A stretch of DNA of 46,432 nt from an uncultured Dorea sp. (GTDB lineage: Bacteria; Bacillota; Clostridia; Lachnospirales; Lachnospiraceae), in assembly GCA_947063855.1 (NCBI GenBank), contig CAMSTW010000019.1, forward strand, positions 1 to 46,432. The letters are read 5' to 3'. Under the pieces are notes generated by a model that had not been told where the DNA came from, made no database searches, and saw only the letters and a list, made by a program, of their open reading frames with translations. A program made the translations under genes and the position numbers. Below, piece by piece: positions 17,114 to 25,200 of the stretch; position 1 is the first letter of the stretch, and every line of letters starts with the position of its first letter.

Positions 17114-17812
17114 TCACTCCTTACTTTTCATGTAATCATGTTCATTATTTCTTTTCTCAATCTCATCCAAAAGATGCTCTGTCTCTTTGCAAAATCCCGG
17201 TATCTGTTCTACGGAACAGATACCCTCTTCAATCTCCCTTGCTTTATCAGGAACTCTCCCTCTCTGCAGCTCCTTATCATACAGCCTGTAGACGCTCTGC
17301 GGTCCGCAGATCTCTGACGCCCGGCCTGACCCGAGATAATCACAGATTGCGCATACCGCGTTCAGATTCCGGTATCTCTCATAGACTGCGCTCTTCTCAT
17401 AGAGACGCGCCAGTACTCTTCGTGTACGCTGCTTTGGTTCCTCAAGGAGCTTCACCAGCTCATATGCGTGACAGTATTCCTCATACTCTGCCATAAGCTT
17501 CCGGTTTGCCTTCATTCCCCGCAGCTGCAGCACGATAAAGAAAAGAATCAACGCCACAGTAAACACCGACGCCCCGGCAGCCACTTTTGCATTCCCCATA
17601 AAGAATGCAAACAGATCAAACAGCACCCAGGTTACCGAGAGCGATATCATCCCCAGTGAGGCTCTGTTCCTGTACTGCGGCGGCTCTTTCGGAATATATG
17701 TATAATCTGCATATGCCTTCGCAATCTTTTCCTGCCTGCACAGAGACGTCTCCAGCATAACGATATCCTTAAGCTCTGCCGCGTATTCTTCTACTGACTT
17801 TTTTTCGTCCAT
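17114..17812 (-). CDS. Unknown two-helix membrane protein (232 aa)
   Basis: I do not recognise this family. From the ATG at 17812 the protein has a charged N-terminal cytoplasmic stretch, two membrane helices (about residues 52-72 and 76-97) and a long charged, helix-rich C-terminal region of about 130 residues. That region includes an Arg-rich patch (EPKQRTRRVLARL) and a Cys pair in VCAICDYLG. Its ATG overlaps the stop of the upstream permease as TAATG, and its own end carries the ribosome site of the next allantoinase, so it is tightly coupled on both sides. A longer frame to 17851 would lie inside the permease and lacks a better ribosome site. A role in transport, membrane sensing or assembly is possible but unsupported. 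Confidence 0.75.
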   Translation of the reverse strand: MDEKKSVEEYAAELKDIVMLETSLCRQEKIAKAYADYTYIPKEPPQYRNRASLGMISLSVTWVLFDLFAFFMGNAKVAAGASVFTVALILFFIVLQLRGMKANRKLMAEYEEYCHAYELVKLLEEPKQRTRRVLARLYEKSAVYERYRNLNAVCAICDYLGSGRASEICGPQSVYRLYDKELQRGRVPDKAREIEEGICSVEQIPGFCKETEHLLDEIEKRNNEHDYMKSKE

Positions 17813-19176
17813 TATTTCTCTAATGTCGTACCCTTTCTGAAGTTCGCGCATGACGGCATATACTTCATACAGAAGTAGAAAATAAGAGCCGTTGGAATCG
17901 TAGCCGTAAAGAAGGAGATATCAACATTGAACAGACCGATCACCGCACCGATCGCGATGGCGATAATCGCCGCCCAGTTTACACCCTTGTGCTGTCCTTC
18001 TTCATTGTAGAGATCCTTCAATAATGAATCAGAAATCTTCCTTCTGTGAAGAATGAAATAATCCGTAATCAGTACTGCAAAGATTGGTCCGAAGAACGCC
18101 GTGTAAATCTTCGTAAACAGCGCCAGACCGGCCGCAGAACTGTCGTTTGTCAGGATCCACGGACATGTACATACAGCAAGGATACCAACGATGACAACTG
18201 CCGTCTTATGCTTCATCTTGAATACGTCCATAAACGCATATGCAGGCGGAATAACATTAGATGCAAGGTTCGTTGATAACTGAGCCATAATAATGAAGCA
18301 CAGTGTCACAACAAGAACGATCTTACTGTCAACCATCTCATAGAATGCATTGATTGGGTTTGCAACTCCTGTTGCGGAACAAGCCATTGCGCCGATCATA
18401 CCAAGCAGTACGGTTGCAGGAACCATAGCCAGGAAATAGGATACTCCGCGCACGGCGCTTGAATAACCGTCTTTTACTTCACGTGAGTAATCGCCGGCGT
18501 TGAGCATAACCGTCGTACTGTTGCCGAAGAATGCGATGATCGCCGCCACAAACGGCATGCCCCATGTTCCTTCGATACCAAGCAGATTTGCGGAAATCGC
18601 ATCCCACTGTGTCGTCACACACAGATATAACAGATAGAGCATGGCAATCGTGATAACCACGCCGCCTATGTTACCAACCCATTTTGCACCCTGGAACCCC
18701 TTTGTAGACAGGAAGATCTGAACCAGCTGGAACAAAATGAAGAAAATCACATATCCATATTGAATATCCAGTCCGAACGCCCGGAAAATATTGTTGATCG
18801 CCGTACCGCCAAGCCATGTCTGGTAGCCGTACCATACGATAGCCGGAAGACCCCTGATAAATACAGGTACGATACTTCCCTTCGTACCAAAGGACATCTT
18901 AAGCTGCACTGCATAAGGCGCGCCTGTCACATAGGAAAACTGGTCGTTACATGCGATACCGATAACCAGAATGGTGGAACCAATCAATACTGCAAGGAAT
19001 AGCTGCAGTAAGTTAAGTCCGTTCTCAAGCTGGGCCGAACCCATGGACAGTGTACCAATCGAGATACAGCCGCCAAGCCATAACATCGTGTTGGACCCCC
19101 AGCTCATGATTCGATCTTCCTTCTTAATCGGAGCAATCGAACTGGCCTGTTTCTTATCATTGTTTACATCACCCAT
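17812..19176 (-). CDS. NCS1-family permease, allantoin/nucleobase type (copy 2)
   Basis: This is a 454-residue symporter with about twelve membrane helices. It shows the same family signatures as copy 1: GGCISIGTLSMGSAQL, APYAVQLKMSFGTKG, LPAIVWYGYQTWLGGTAINN and LNAGDYSREVKDGYSS in place of INASDYSRN. The C-terminus also ends FRKGTTLEK, as copy 1 ends CKGTIFEK. AAGAAGGAGAGAG precedes the ATG. It directly follows an allantoinase gene and overlaps the next gene by TAATG. Two paralogous permease-allantoinase pairs in one operon suggest either gene-dose increase or two related substrates, for example allantoin and another hydantoin. Confidence 0.9.
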   Translation of the reverse strand: MGDVNNDKKQASSIAPIKKEDRIMSWGSNTMLWLGGCISIGTLSMGSAQLENGLNLLQLFLAVLIGSTILVIGIACNDQFSYVTGAPYAVQLKMSFGTKGSIVPVFIRGLPAIVWYGYQTWLGGTAINNIFRAFGLDIQYGYVIFFILFQLVQIFLSTKGFQGAKWVGNIGGVVITIAMLYLLYLCVTTQWDAISANLLGIEGTWGMPFVAAIIAFFGNSTTVMLNAGDYSREVKDGYSSAVRGVSYFLAMVPATVLLGMIGAMACSATGVANPINAFYEMVDSKIVLVVTLCFIIMAQLSTNLASNVIPPAYAFMDVFKMKHKTAVVIVGILAVCTCPWILTNDSSAAGLALFTKIYTAFFGPIFAVLITDYFILHRRKISDSLLKDLYNEEGQHKGVNWAAIIAIAIGAVIGLFNVDISFFTATIPTALIFYFCMKYMPSCANFRKGTTLEK

Positions 19177-19203
19177 AATCTCTCTCCTTCTTCTTTTTAT
19201 TAA

Positions 19204-19225
19204 AACAGCGCATCCGTCCGCTGTT
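19204..19225 (-). repeat. Hairpin between allantoinase 2 and permease 2
   Basis: AACAGCG and CGCTGTT are perfect 7-base arms around an 8-base loop, followed on the minus strand by TTAATAAA. It is placed like the hairpin at the other allantoinase-permease junction, although the sequence differs. Confidence 0.6.
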
Positions 19226-19260
19226 CTTTCTCTTTTTGCCGCCGGCGTACCGTCAGATCC

Positions 19261-20664
19261 TTATCTGACCGGCGTAATATACTCGCCGTATCCTACGGCC
19301 TCATCCTTGTACATGCCGTCTGACGCCACTACCTTGCCGCGGATGATGGTACATGTGGGAGCCCCTTTGCCTTCCTGTCCGTCGAAGCAGGATACATGAC
19401 CCTTGGTCAGAAGCTTCGTCTGGTCAACCTTCCATGCCTTCTCCGGATCCACGATTACGATATCGCCGTCGAACCCAAGCTCGAACGCGCCCTTACGTCC
19501 ATACAGTCCGAAGATCTTGGCCGGATTATAGTCCATCACCTTCGCGATCAGAGTCGGGCTTAACCCCTTCTTATTCACAACCATGTCGAACATCATCGGA
19601 AGGAAGAACTGGATCGCGTTAAGGCCGCCCCATGCGTGCCAGATATCCTTCGTCGCATTGTCCTTCTCCTCGTCGGCGGCCGGAGAATGGTCGCTTCCTA
19701 CGCATGACAGTGTTCCGTCAAGCACATAGTCCCACAGCTTCTCCATATCCTCTTTCGTGCGCATCGGAGGCGTACACTTCGCCGGAGCGCCCTTCTCGAA
19801 TACGAAGTCCTCGGTGAATCCAAGATAATGCGGGCAGGTCTCTGCCGTGATCGGAAGTCCTTCGTGGATGGCGTCTTTTACCACCTGCGCCACCATCGGA
19901 TGGCTCACGTGACAGATATGTACGCGTCCGCCTGTCGCCCTTGCCATGTCGATGACATTCTTCGTCGCCACATACTCGGTCCATACATCATGGGAATCCA
20001 GGAAATCACGGATCTTCTGTTCGTTGGTCTGGCCTTCCTTCGCCTTGGCTTCCTTCTCTCTTTCCAGTACCTGGCCGAATTCTTCACAGTGGAATCCGCA
20101 CAGGGCGCCGTATGGCTTCAGGATCTCAAGCGCCTTACGCACATTCCCCATATTCACAGTCGGGAACAGATTGCCGTTCGGGCAGGTGAAGCCCTTGAAC
20201 GCCGCGACGCCGCAGTTATGCAGGTCAACCAGGTCGTTCATATTATTCTTCACAGAATCCGGCTTGTCGTCATAATCTCCTACAAGTCCGCCCCAAAGCG
20301 CATAATCAATCACAGAATGCTTGCTGATCTTGCCCATCTTAAGGTCGAAGATCTCCTTGTTCATCAGGGACGGGTCATTGTTAAGGGGCATGTCGATCAG
20401 TGTCGTACATCCTGCAACCGCCGCCGCGCGGGAACCCGTCTCGAAGTCTTCCCTGTACTCAAATCCCGGCTCGTTCAGATGCGCATGGCAGTCGATGATA
20501 CCCGGGAACACATAATTCCCCTTCGCGTCGATGGTCTCCTTCGCCTCTGCCTCGGCTCCTGCCGCCAGAAATGCCGCATACTTGCCGTCCTGAATCGCGA
20601 TATCCGCTTCATAGATACGGTCGGGAGTCACAAGTTTTCCGTTTCGGATCAATAAATCATACAT
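19261..20664 (-). CDS. allB: Allantoinase (copy 2)
   Basis: This 467-residue metal-dependent cyclic amidohydrolase converts allantoin to allantoate. Visible residues are DCHAHLNEPGFEYRED (H60, H62), AAFKGFTCP with K157, GFHCEEF, HICHVSHP and GSDHSPA. IDMPLNNDP is the allantoinase form of this segment, so of the two copies this is the better match to characterised AllB. AGGAGG lies eight bases before the ATG. It heads unit B, behind an AT-rich 288-base divergent spacer shared with allH. The N-terminal MYDLLIRNGKLVT parallels MYDVLVKNGRIVT of copy 1, showing they are paralogues. Confidence 0.93.
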   Translation of the reverse strand: MYDLLIRNGKLVTPDRIYEADIAIQDGKYAAFLAAGAEAEAKETIDAKGNYVFPGIIDCHAHLNEPGFEYREDFETGSRAAAVAGCTTLIDMPLNNDPSLMNKEIFDLKMGKISKHSVIDYALWGGLVGDYDDKPDSVKNNMNDLVDLHNCGVAAFKGFTCPNGNLFPTVNMGNVRKALEILKPYGALCGFHCEEFGQVLEREKEAKAKEGQTNEQKIRDFLDSHDVWTEYVATKNVIDMARATGGRVHICHVSHPMVAQVVKDAIHEGLPITAETCPHYLGFTEDFVFEKGAPAKCTPPMRTKEDMEKLWDYVLDGTLSCVGSDHSPAADEEKDNATKDIWHAWGGLNAIQFFLPMMFDMVVNKKGLSPTLIAKVMDYNPAKIFGLYGRKGAFELGFDGDIVIVDPEKAWKVDQTKLLTKGHVSCFDGQEGKGAPTCTIIRGKVVASDGMYKDEAVGYGEYITPVR

Positions 20665-20816
20665 AACGTACCTCCTAAAAATAAAAATTACCGTTCAACC
20701 ACATTTTAACTACTTGTATATTATTTTAATCCAAAATGGATCAAATCACAATAGCACAAAATATAGAATATAGCTTCCGTTTTTTGTATAATTTTACCAA
20801 ATATTTCCATTTGATA

Positions 20817-20832
20817 TCGTTAATTATTTATC
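20817..20832 (+). promoter_or_regulatory. Shared 16-mer upstream of allH, possible operator
   Basis: TCGTTAATTATTTATC occurs here 120 bases before the allH start and again, identically, on the minus strand 130 bases before the M20 amidase of unit C (26564-26579). Both are followed by an AATG-containing -10-like stretch and preceded by TTTG. The spacer between allB2 and allH (20665-20952) is otherwise AT-rich and non-coding, with a further ACAATGC/GCATTGT inverted pair at 20833-20839 and 20872-20878. A shared regulator site, perhaps for the PucR-type protein, is inferred. Confidence 0.5.
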
Positions 20833-20952
20833 ACAATGCACTAAAATTCTAAACCGGATTTTAATCATTTAGCATTGTAATTTCCCGCATTCTCTGATAC
20901 CATGTATAAAAACAGCAAAAATAGTCTTAAATTGTAAAAAGGAGGCTCATCC

Positions 20953-21816
20953 ATGGAATATCAGATCCTACAGTTGTCGTTCTATGCCGAAGATATCCTT
21001 AAGAATCTCACATCCGGAACCGTACATTCCGTATACCGCCGCACCATCAACCTGACAGACGGGAAGCAGCTCCTTGCCCTGCAGGCAGAAGGCTCTCCTT
21101 TGTCACCCATCAGTCTGATCTTAAGTCTTTCGTCAGAAGACCTGGAAACCTTATCCGTTGCGGCAGGCGATACCGTCCGTTTTACAGACGGCGGGCTGGA
21201 ATTCCCCTGCCCGCTTTACGCACACCGGCCGGCTTACCGCTTCACCTGCCGGGACGCCGGCCGGTTCGATCTTGCATTACACGAACCGCTTGACCCCGGG
21301 CTCCTCCCCACGCTTAGAGCTCATATCCAGAGCGCCTTATCCCATACCGACACCGGCGGGTTTGCCCTCCTGTTCCAGGACTGCCGGCAAGATACGGACG
21401 ACCTGTCCCTCATACTCCTTGCCGCCAGGGACCATATCCGGCGCAGCAGCGAACTGTACCTTCGCGGGGATTATCAGGAGGCGGCCCGTGTACTCACACG
21501 GGTTCTTGGACTGGGAACCGGACTGACTCCAAGCGGAGACGACTTCCTGTGCGGAGTGCTGGCAGGACTCTTCCTCGCCGGAAAGAGCCGCCGCCCCTTC
21601 GCCGGATACCTGAAAGCTGAGATCGCCCGCCGGCTGTCCGACACCATCGACATAAGCGCCGCCTTCCTCTCCTGCGCCCTTGAAGACCAGTTCAGCCTTC
21701 CGGTCAAAAGTCTTCTTACTCTCCCGGCCCCTGAGAAGCTTCTCATATCCTTTCAGGAAATCGGCCACTCATCCGGAACCGACACGCTCTGCGGCATCCT
21801 TTGGGCCTTGGGTTAA
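20953..21816 (+). CDS. allH: AllH, DUF2877 subunit of oxamate carbamoyltransferase
   Basis: This is a 287-residue soluble protein of the DUF2877 family. Its hallmark segment LGLGTGLTPSGDDFLCGVLAGLF lies near residues 189-211. E. coli AllH (YlbF) is the third component needed with AllF and AllG for oxamic transcarbamylase activity; that is established for E. coli and applied here by homology. AAAAAGGAGG precedes the ATG with good spacing. Unlike in E. coli it is not next to its partners: it is divergent from the allantoinase operon, on the opposite strand from the AllF-AllG fusion. It ends in a terminator shared with etfA. Confidence 0.88.
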   Translation: MEYQILQLSFYAEDILKNLTSGTVHSVYRRTINLTDGKQLLALQAEGSPLSPISLILSLSSEDLETLSVAAGDTVRFTDGGLEFPCPLYAHRPAYRFTCRDAGRFDLALHEPLDPGLLPTLRAHIQSALSHTDTGGFALLFQDCRQDTDDLSLILLAARDHIRRSSELYLRGDYQEAARVLTRVLGLGTGLTPSGDDFLCGVLAGLFLAGKSRRPFAGYLKAEIARRLSDTIDISAAFLSCALEDQFSLPVKSLLTLPAPEKLLISFQEIGHSSGTDTLCGILWALG

Positions 21817-21884
21817 GATTTCAGCATCCTCGCGCAAAGTTTTGTAATATGGGGAACGAAGCTTCCTATGTCACAAAAAAGCGA

Positions 21885-21935
21885 AAAGGAGAATTATCTA
21901 ACCGCTATAACAGCTCTGCCTGACAATTCTCCTTT
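21885..21935. terminator. Bidirectional terminator between allH and etfA
   Basis: AAAGGAGAATT (21885-21895) pairs perfectly with AATTCTCCTTT (21925-21935). The minus-strand exit is TTTTCGCTTTTTT, a good terminator for etfA. The plus-strand exit is shorter. Confidence 0.8.
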
Positions 21936-21991
21936 CCCCATCATACCTTCATATTACATATTATCAAACATATCAGCGAGAATCCCGCTTC

Positions 21992-22975
21992 TTAAAGAGC
22001 AAGGTAATTCTCCAGAACATCCTTCAGATCGGCCGTGATCCCGTAATCTGCCACGCCGAAGATCGCCGCCTCTTCATCCGTATTCACCGCCACAAACAGC
22101 TTGGTATCCTTGATGCCCTCCGTATGCTGAATCGCTCCGGATACGCCAAAGGAGATGCAGATCTTCGGACGGATGGTAAGTCCGGTCTGTCCAATCTGGT
22201 GGTTGAACGGAATCATCTCGGAATCCACCATCGGCCTTGTCCCGCCGATCGCTCCGCCGACCTTCCCGGCAAACTTCTCAAGCAGCGCAAAGTTATCGTC
22301 CTCAAGGACTCCTCTTCCGCCGACTACCACAACCTCGGCTCCAAGGATGCTTCCTGTCTCGTTCTCCGCCTCGGCTTCCTCGATGACCTCAATCCTGGAA
22401 TCACCGACCTTGATATCATCAAAATACGCAACCTTCGCCTGACCGCCTTCTGTCTCTTCCTGGGGAGTGTACACGCCCGGCCTTACGGTCATCATCTGCG
22501 GATAGTATCCGTCTCTCGTGATAATGGTTACGAACACATTCTCACCAAACGACGGCTTATTCTGCCTGATATAGTAAGAACCGTCTTCCTTCGTTCCCAC
22601 CAGAACCTCTGTACAGTCCGCCGTCAGCCCGCATCCAAGCTTCATTGCCACTCTTGAGAAGATGGAACGGCCTTCCGGAGTCGCAGGAATCAGGACACTT
22701 GACGGATCGATCTTCTTAAGCATCCCGGCCATCGCCTGGCTTACCGCGTCATCCTGCTGGGAGCAGTCGCGTCCCGACCTGACGACATAGATCTCTTCGA
22801 CGCCAAGCTTATCAAGCTCCGCTACGATACCGTCTGTCTCCTCTGCAAGAACGACTGCCTGAATCTTCTCCCCTGTCGTCTTCTTGATCTCCTTTGCCGC
22901 TGAAACCAGTTCTGCAGCTACCGGCTCTAATTTACCCTTATAACTTTCTGCATAAACACAAATTCCATTAGCCAT
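21992..22975 (-). CDS. etfA: Electron transfer flavoprotein alpha subunit
   Basis: This FAD-binding subunit of a soluble electron transfer flavoprotein takes electrons from a partner dehydrogenase. It has 327 residues from MANGICVYAES. The ATG at 22975 follows AGAAAGGAAAG, and a longer frame to 23002 overlaps etfB and has no advantage. The FAD domain has VVVGGRGVLEDDNF (residues about 216-229), HQIGQTG (259-265) and SFGVSGAIQH (275-284). Its gene is four bases after the etfB stop, so translation is probably coupled. The dehydrogenase partner is most likely the DAO-family flavoprotein encoded just upstream. I cannot tell from sequence reading alone whether the ETF is bifurcating. Confidence 0.95.
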   Translation of the reverse strand: MANGICVYAESYKGKLEPVAAELVSAAKEIKKTTGEKIQAVVLAEETDGIVAELDKLGVEEIYVVRSGRDCSQQDDAVSQAMAGMLKKIDPSSVLIPATPEGRSIFSRVAMKLGCGLTADCTEVLVGTKEDGSYYIRQNKPSFGENVFVTIITRDGYYPQMMTVRPGVYTPQEETEGGQAKVAYFDDIKVGDSRIEVIEEAEAENETGSILGAEVVVVGGRGVLEDDNFALLEKFAGKVGGAIGGTRPMVDSEMIPFNHQIGQTGLTIRPKICISFGVSGAIQHTEGIKDTKLFVAVNTDEEAAIFGVADYGITADLKDVLENYLAL

Positions 22976-22979
22976 AGGT

Positions 22980-23771
22980 CTACTTTCCTTTCTCCTCTTC
23001 AATCAGGTCTCTAAGCTTCTTCGCAAGCTCTGCAGCCGTTCCTTCGAGCATGACTGCCTTTCTTCCCGCCTTTGGTGAGAAGGAATCCACAACCGCCGTA
23101 GGTGAACCTGCGATACCAACCTCGTCAAGGTTAAGTCCAAGATCCGCATTGGTGTAAGTTACAAGGGGCTTCGACTTTGCCGCACGCTTCGTGCGCAGTG
23201 TCGCGAGACGCGGCTCGTTACATCCGAAGTTAAATGATACCATCGCCGGAAGCGTACACCTGATACTAAGCTTCTTGTCATGGAACTTCTTCACTGCCAC
23301 AATCTTATCTGCTTCTGCCTCGTCATACCTGATCCCCTGCGCCTCTACCACATGCGGGATATCCAGGCATTCCGCAACCATCGCGCCCACCTGTCCGGTA
23401 GCGCCGTCCGCCGACAGAGCGCCGCCTAAGATCAGGTCGAACTCTCCGTATTTCCTGATCGCCGCCGCAAGGGGTTTCGCAGTCGCAACCGTGTCCCCGC
23501 CTGCCAAAACCCTGTCCGTAACCAGACAGGCTTCGTCGCAGCCAAGCGCCATGGCGTCCCGAAGCGACTTCTCGGCGTCCGGCGGTCCCATAGTAAATAC
23601 AACAACCTTTCCGCCTGTCTGTTCCTTAAGAAGCATAGCCTCCTCAATGGCGTTAAGATCCGCCGGGTTTACCATACCTTCCGAGCTGGCACGAACCAGT
23701 GCATGAGTCTCCGGGTCTACGGATACATCGTTTGAAACCGGAACCTGTTTAATAAGAACTGCTATATTCAT
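22980..23771 (-). CDS. etfB: Electron transfer flavoprotein beta subunit
   Basis: This 263-residue partner of EtfA binds a nucleotide (AMP in classical ETFs, a second FAD in bifurcating ones). It shows the family start MNIAVLIKQVPVSNDV, the NPADLNAIEEAMLLKE helix, and the signature ADGATGQVGAMVAE at about residues 121-134 with GDTVATAKPLA before it. CAGGAGG is well spaced before the ATG. It follows the FAD dehydrogenase gene after a 77-base gap that carries a perfect 18-base palindrome, and sits ahead of etfA. Confidence 0.95.
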   Translation of the reverse strand: MNIAVLIKQVPVSNDVSVDPETHALVRASSEGMVNPADLNAIEEAMLLKEQTGGKVVVFTMGPPDAEKSLRDAMALGCDEACLVTDRVLAGGDTVATAKPLAAAIRKYGEFDLILGGALSADGATGQVGAMVAECLDIPHVVEAQGIRYDEAEADKIVAVKKFHDKKLSIRCTLPAMVSFNFGCNEPRLATLRTKRAAKSKPLVTYTNADLGLNLDEVGIAGSPTAVVDSFSPKAGRKAVMLEGTAAELAKKLRDLIEEEKGK

Positions 23772-23799
23772 GGTTTCCTCCTGAATTATTTTCTTACGG

Positions 23800-23817
23800 C
23801 CTGCATGATCATGCAGG
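23800..23817 (-). repeat. Perfect 18-bp palindrome before etfB
   Basis: CCTGCATGATCATGCAGG is fully self-complementary, giving a 7-base-pair stem with a GATC loop in RNA. Here the minus-strand order is dehydrogenase, amid palindrome region, then the etfB or dehydrogenase junction. No T-run follows, so it is not an obvious terminator. Confidence 0.6.
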
Positions 23818-23848
23818 TCCGCTCTATTGAATCAATTGTCCCTTACTC

Positions 23849-25009
23849 TTACAGAAGACGCTTGAACGCCCAGTTCTCCAGAAGCGGCGTGCTCTCGCCG
23901 CGCATGATAAGCTTCGCCAGATCGCGGGTTGCCGCAGGCGCTTCGATAACGCCGTTTCCGCCGTATCCGGTAGAGAGCATATATCCTTCCACAGGAGTCT
24001 CGCCAAGGATCGGCCAGAAGTCCTTTGGCTCTGCACGGTAGGATAACCAGGAGGATACAAGACCGCTGTCTACGATTCCCGGAACCTTCGCCTCTAACTG
24101 ATCGAGCAGGAAGTCAATGAAGTAATCATCTGTTCCGCCCGTTGCCGGCAGCTTATCCGGATCCCACTGTCCTGCATGCATCGGATTGCTCAGATCCATG
24201 GACAGGTGAGACTTGCAGATGAAGATATTGTCTCCGGCACGAAGACCATAGAACTCCGGATATTTCAGTACAGGGAAGGTATAGTCAAGCTTCTTTCCCG
24301 GAGGACATAAGAAGAAAGCTTCTGCCTTGGTATGCCAGATCGGAACGTCCAGACCTACCATCTCGCCGGTAAACTTACTCCACGGTCCGGTACAGTCTAC
24401 AACTACGTCAAATTCATAATCCGCTCCGTCGTCTGTCTTAAGACCTTTCACCTTCTTGTCTTCTACTACAACCTCCGTCACCTTCACTCCGGTCTTCACA
24501 ACGACGCCGTTCTTCTGAGCCTTCTTGGCGTATGTGTTCGAGATCATGGTTCCGTCAAAATATCCGTCGTCGGCGGTATAACCAGCTCCAAGGATATTAT
24601 CGGTAGAGATGTCAGGCAGGATCTCTTTGATGCGGTCTTTGTCCGTGATGTACTCGCCTGTGTAGCCTGCTGCCTTCGCAAGGGCGATACCGGTCTTGAT
24701 CACTTTCTCAACTTCCTCGTTGGTGGCTACAACCAGTGTACCCGTCTTATCAAAGCCTGCGCTTCCCTTCTCTTCTGCTTCCATCTTCAGATAGGACTCG
24801 AAACCGTAAAGCCTTACGTCCCAGTATCTGTTCTTTAATGAGTCGTCGAACAGACAAACCGTACCTGCTGACTTCGCTGTAGAAGCTCCTCCGATGGTAT
24901 CCTTCTCGAATACGATCACCTCTGCCTCTCCGTCATAGAGACTCAGATGATACGCGAGAGCTGCTCCTGAGATACCTCCGCCGATGATACCGATTTTTTT
25001 CTTTGCCAT
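23849..25009 (-). CDS. FAD-dependent dehydrogenase, DAO/sarcosine-oxidase-like family
   Basis: This 386-residue soluble flavoprotein belongs to the D-amino-acid-oxidase/glycine-oxidase/sarcosine-oxidase superfamily. The N-terminal FAD site is KKKIGIIGGGISGAALAYHL (G motif at residues 7-15) with FEKDTIGGASTAKSAG after it. The C-terminal flavin region is SYRAEPKDFWPILGETP, then STGYGGNGVIEAPAATRDLA. Nothing resembles the His or Cys used for covalent flavin attachment in sarcosine oxidases or dimethylglycine dehydrogenase. The ATG at 25009 follows GAAGGAAGG; a longer frame to 25117 runs through a non-conserved leader. With etfBA next door, it most likely passes electrons to ETF rather than oxygen. 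The substrate is probably an amino or N-alkylamino acid, but I cannot name it. Confidence 0.87.
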   Translation of the reverse strand: MAKKKIGIIGGGISGAALAYHLSLYDGEAEVIVFEKDTIGGASTAKSAGTVCLFDDSLKNRYWDVRLYGFESYLKMEAEEKGSAGFDKTGTLVVATNEEVEKVIKTGIALAKAAGYTGEYITDKDRIKEILPDISTDNILGAGYTADDGYFDGTMISNTYAKKAQKNGVVVKTGVKVTEVVVEDKKVKGLKTDDGADYEFDVVVDCTGPWSKFTGEMVGLDVPIWHTKAEAFFLCPPGKKLDYTFPVLKYPEFYGLRAGDNIFICKSHLSMDLSNPMHAGQWDPDKLPATGGTDDYFIDFLLDQLEAKVPGIVDSGLVSSWLSYRAEPKDFWPILGETPVEGYMLSTGYGGNGVIEAPAATRDLAKLIMRGESTPLLENWAFKRLL

Positions 25010-25178
25010 AGTGATTACCTTCCTTCTTTTTTTATTTAACATGGGATGTACGGCAAATATTGTCTGATTTACACCGCGCCTCCATGTTATGTACTTGCTG
25101 TCTGTATCTGATTGCACCTTCTATACACAGGCCATAGCATGTGCTTTGCTTATAATCCATGCACTTCACGCATATACT

Positions 25179-25198
25179 CTGCACACAAGTATGTGCAG
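25179..25198 (-). repeat. Hairpin between M20 amidase and FAD dehydrogenase
   Basis: CTGCACA and TGTGCAG are perfect 7-base arms with a 6-base loop, placed three bases after the amidase stop codon. There is no T-run on the minus strand. The 190-base gap to the dehydrogenase start shows no gene. Confidence 0.55.
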
Positions 25199-25200
25199 AT

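Noticed and set aside
20665..20952. Riboswitch or small RNA between allB and allH
   Set aside because: No conserved aptamer core is visible. The regulatory signal I can support is the shared 16-mer and a small inverted pair.
21992..23771. Assigning the ETF as electron-bifurcating
   Set aside because: The distinction depends on details of the second nucleotide site and NADH-binding residues that I could not verify by reading. No bcd-type or caffeyl-CoA-type gene is adjacent.
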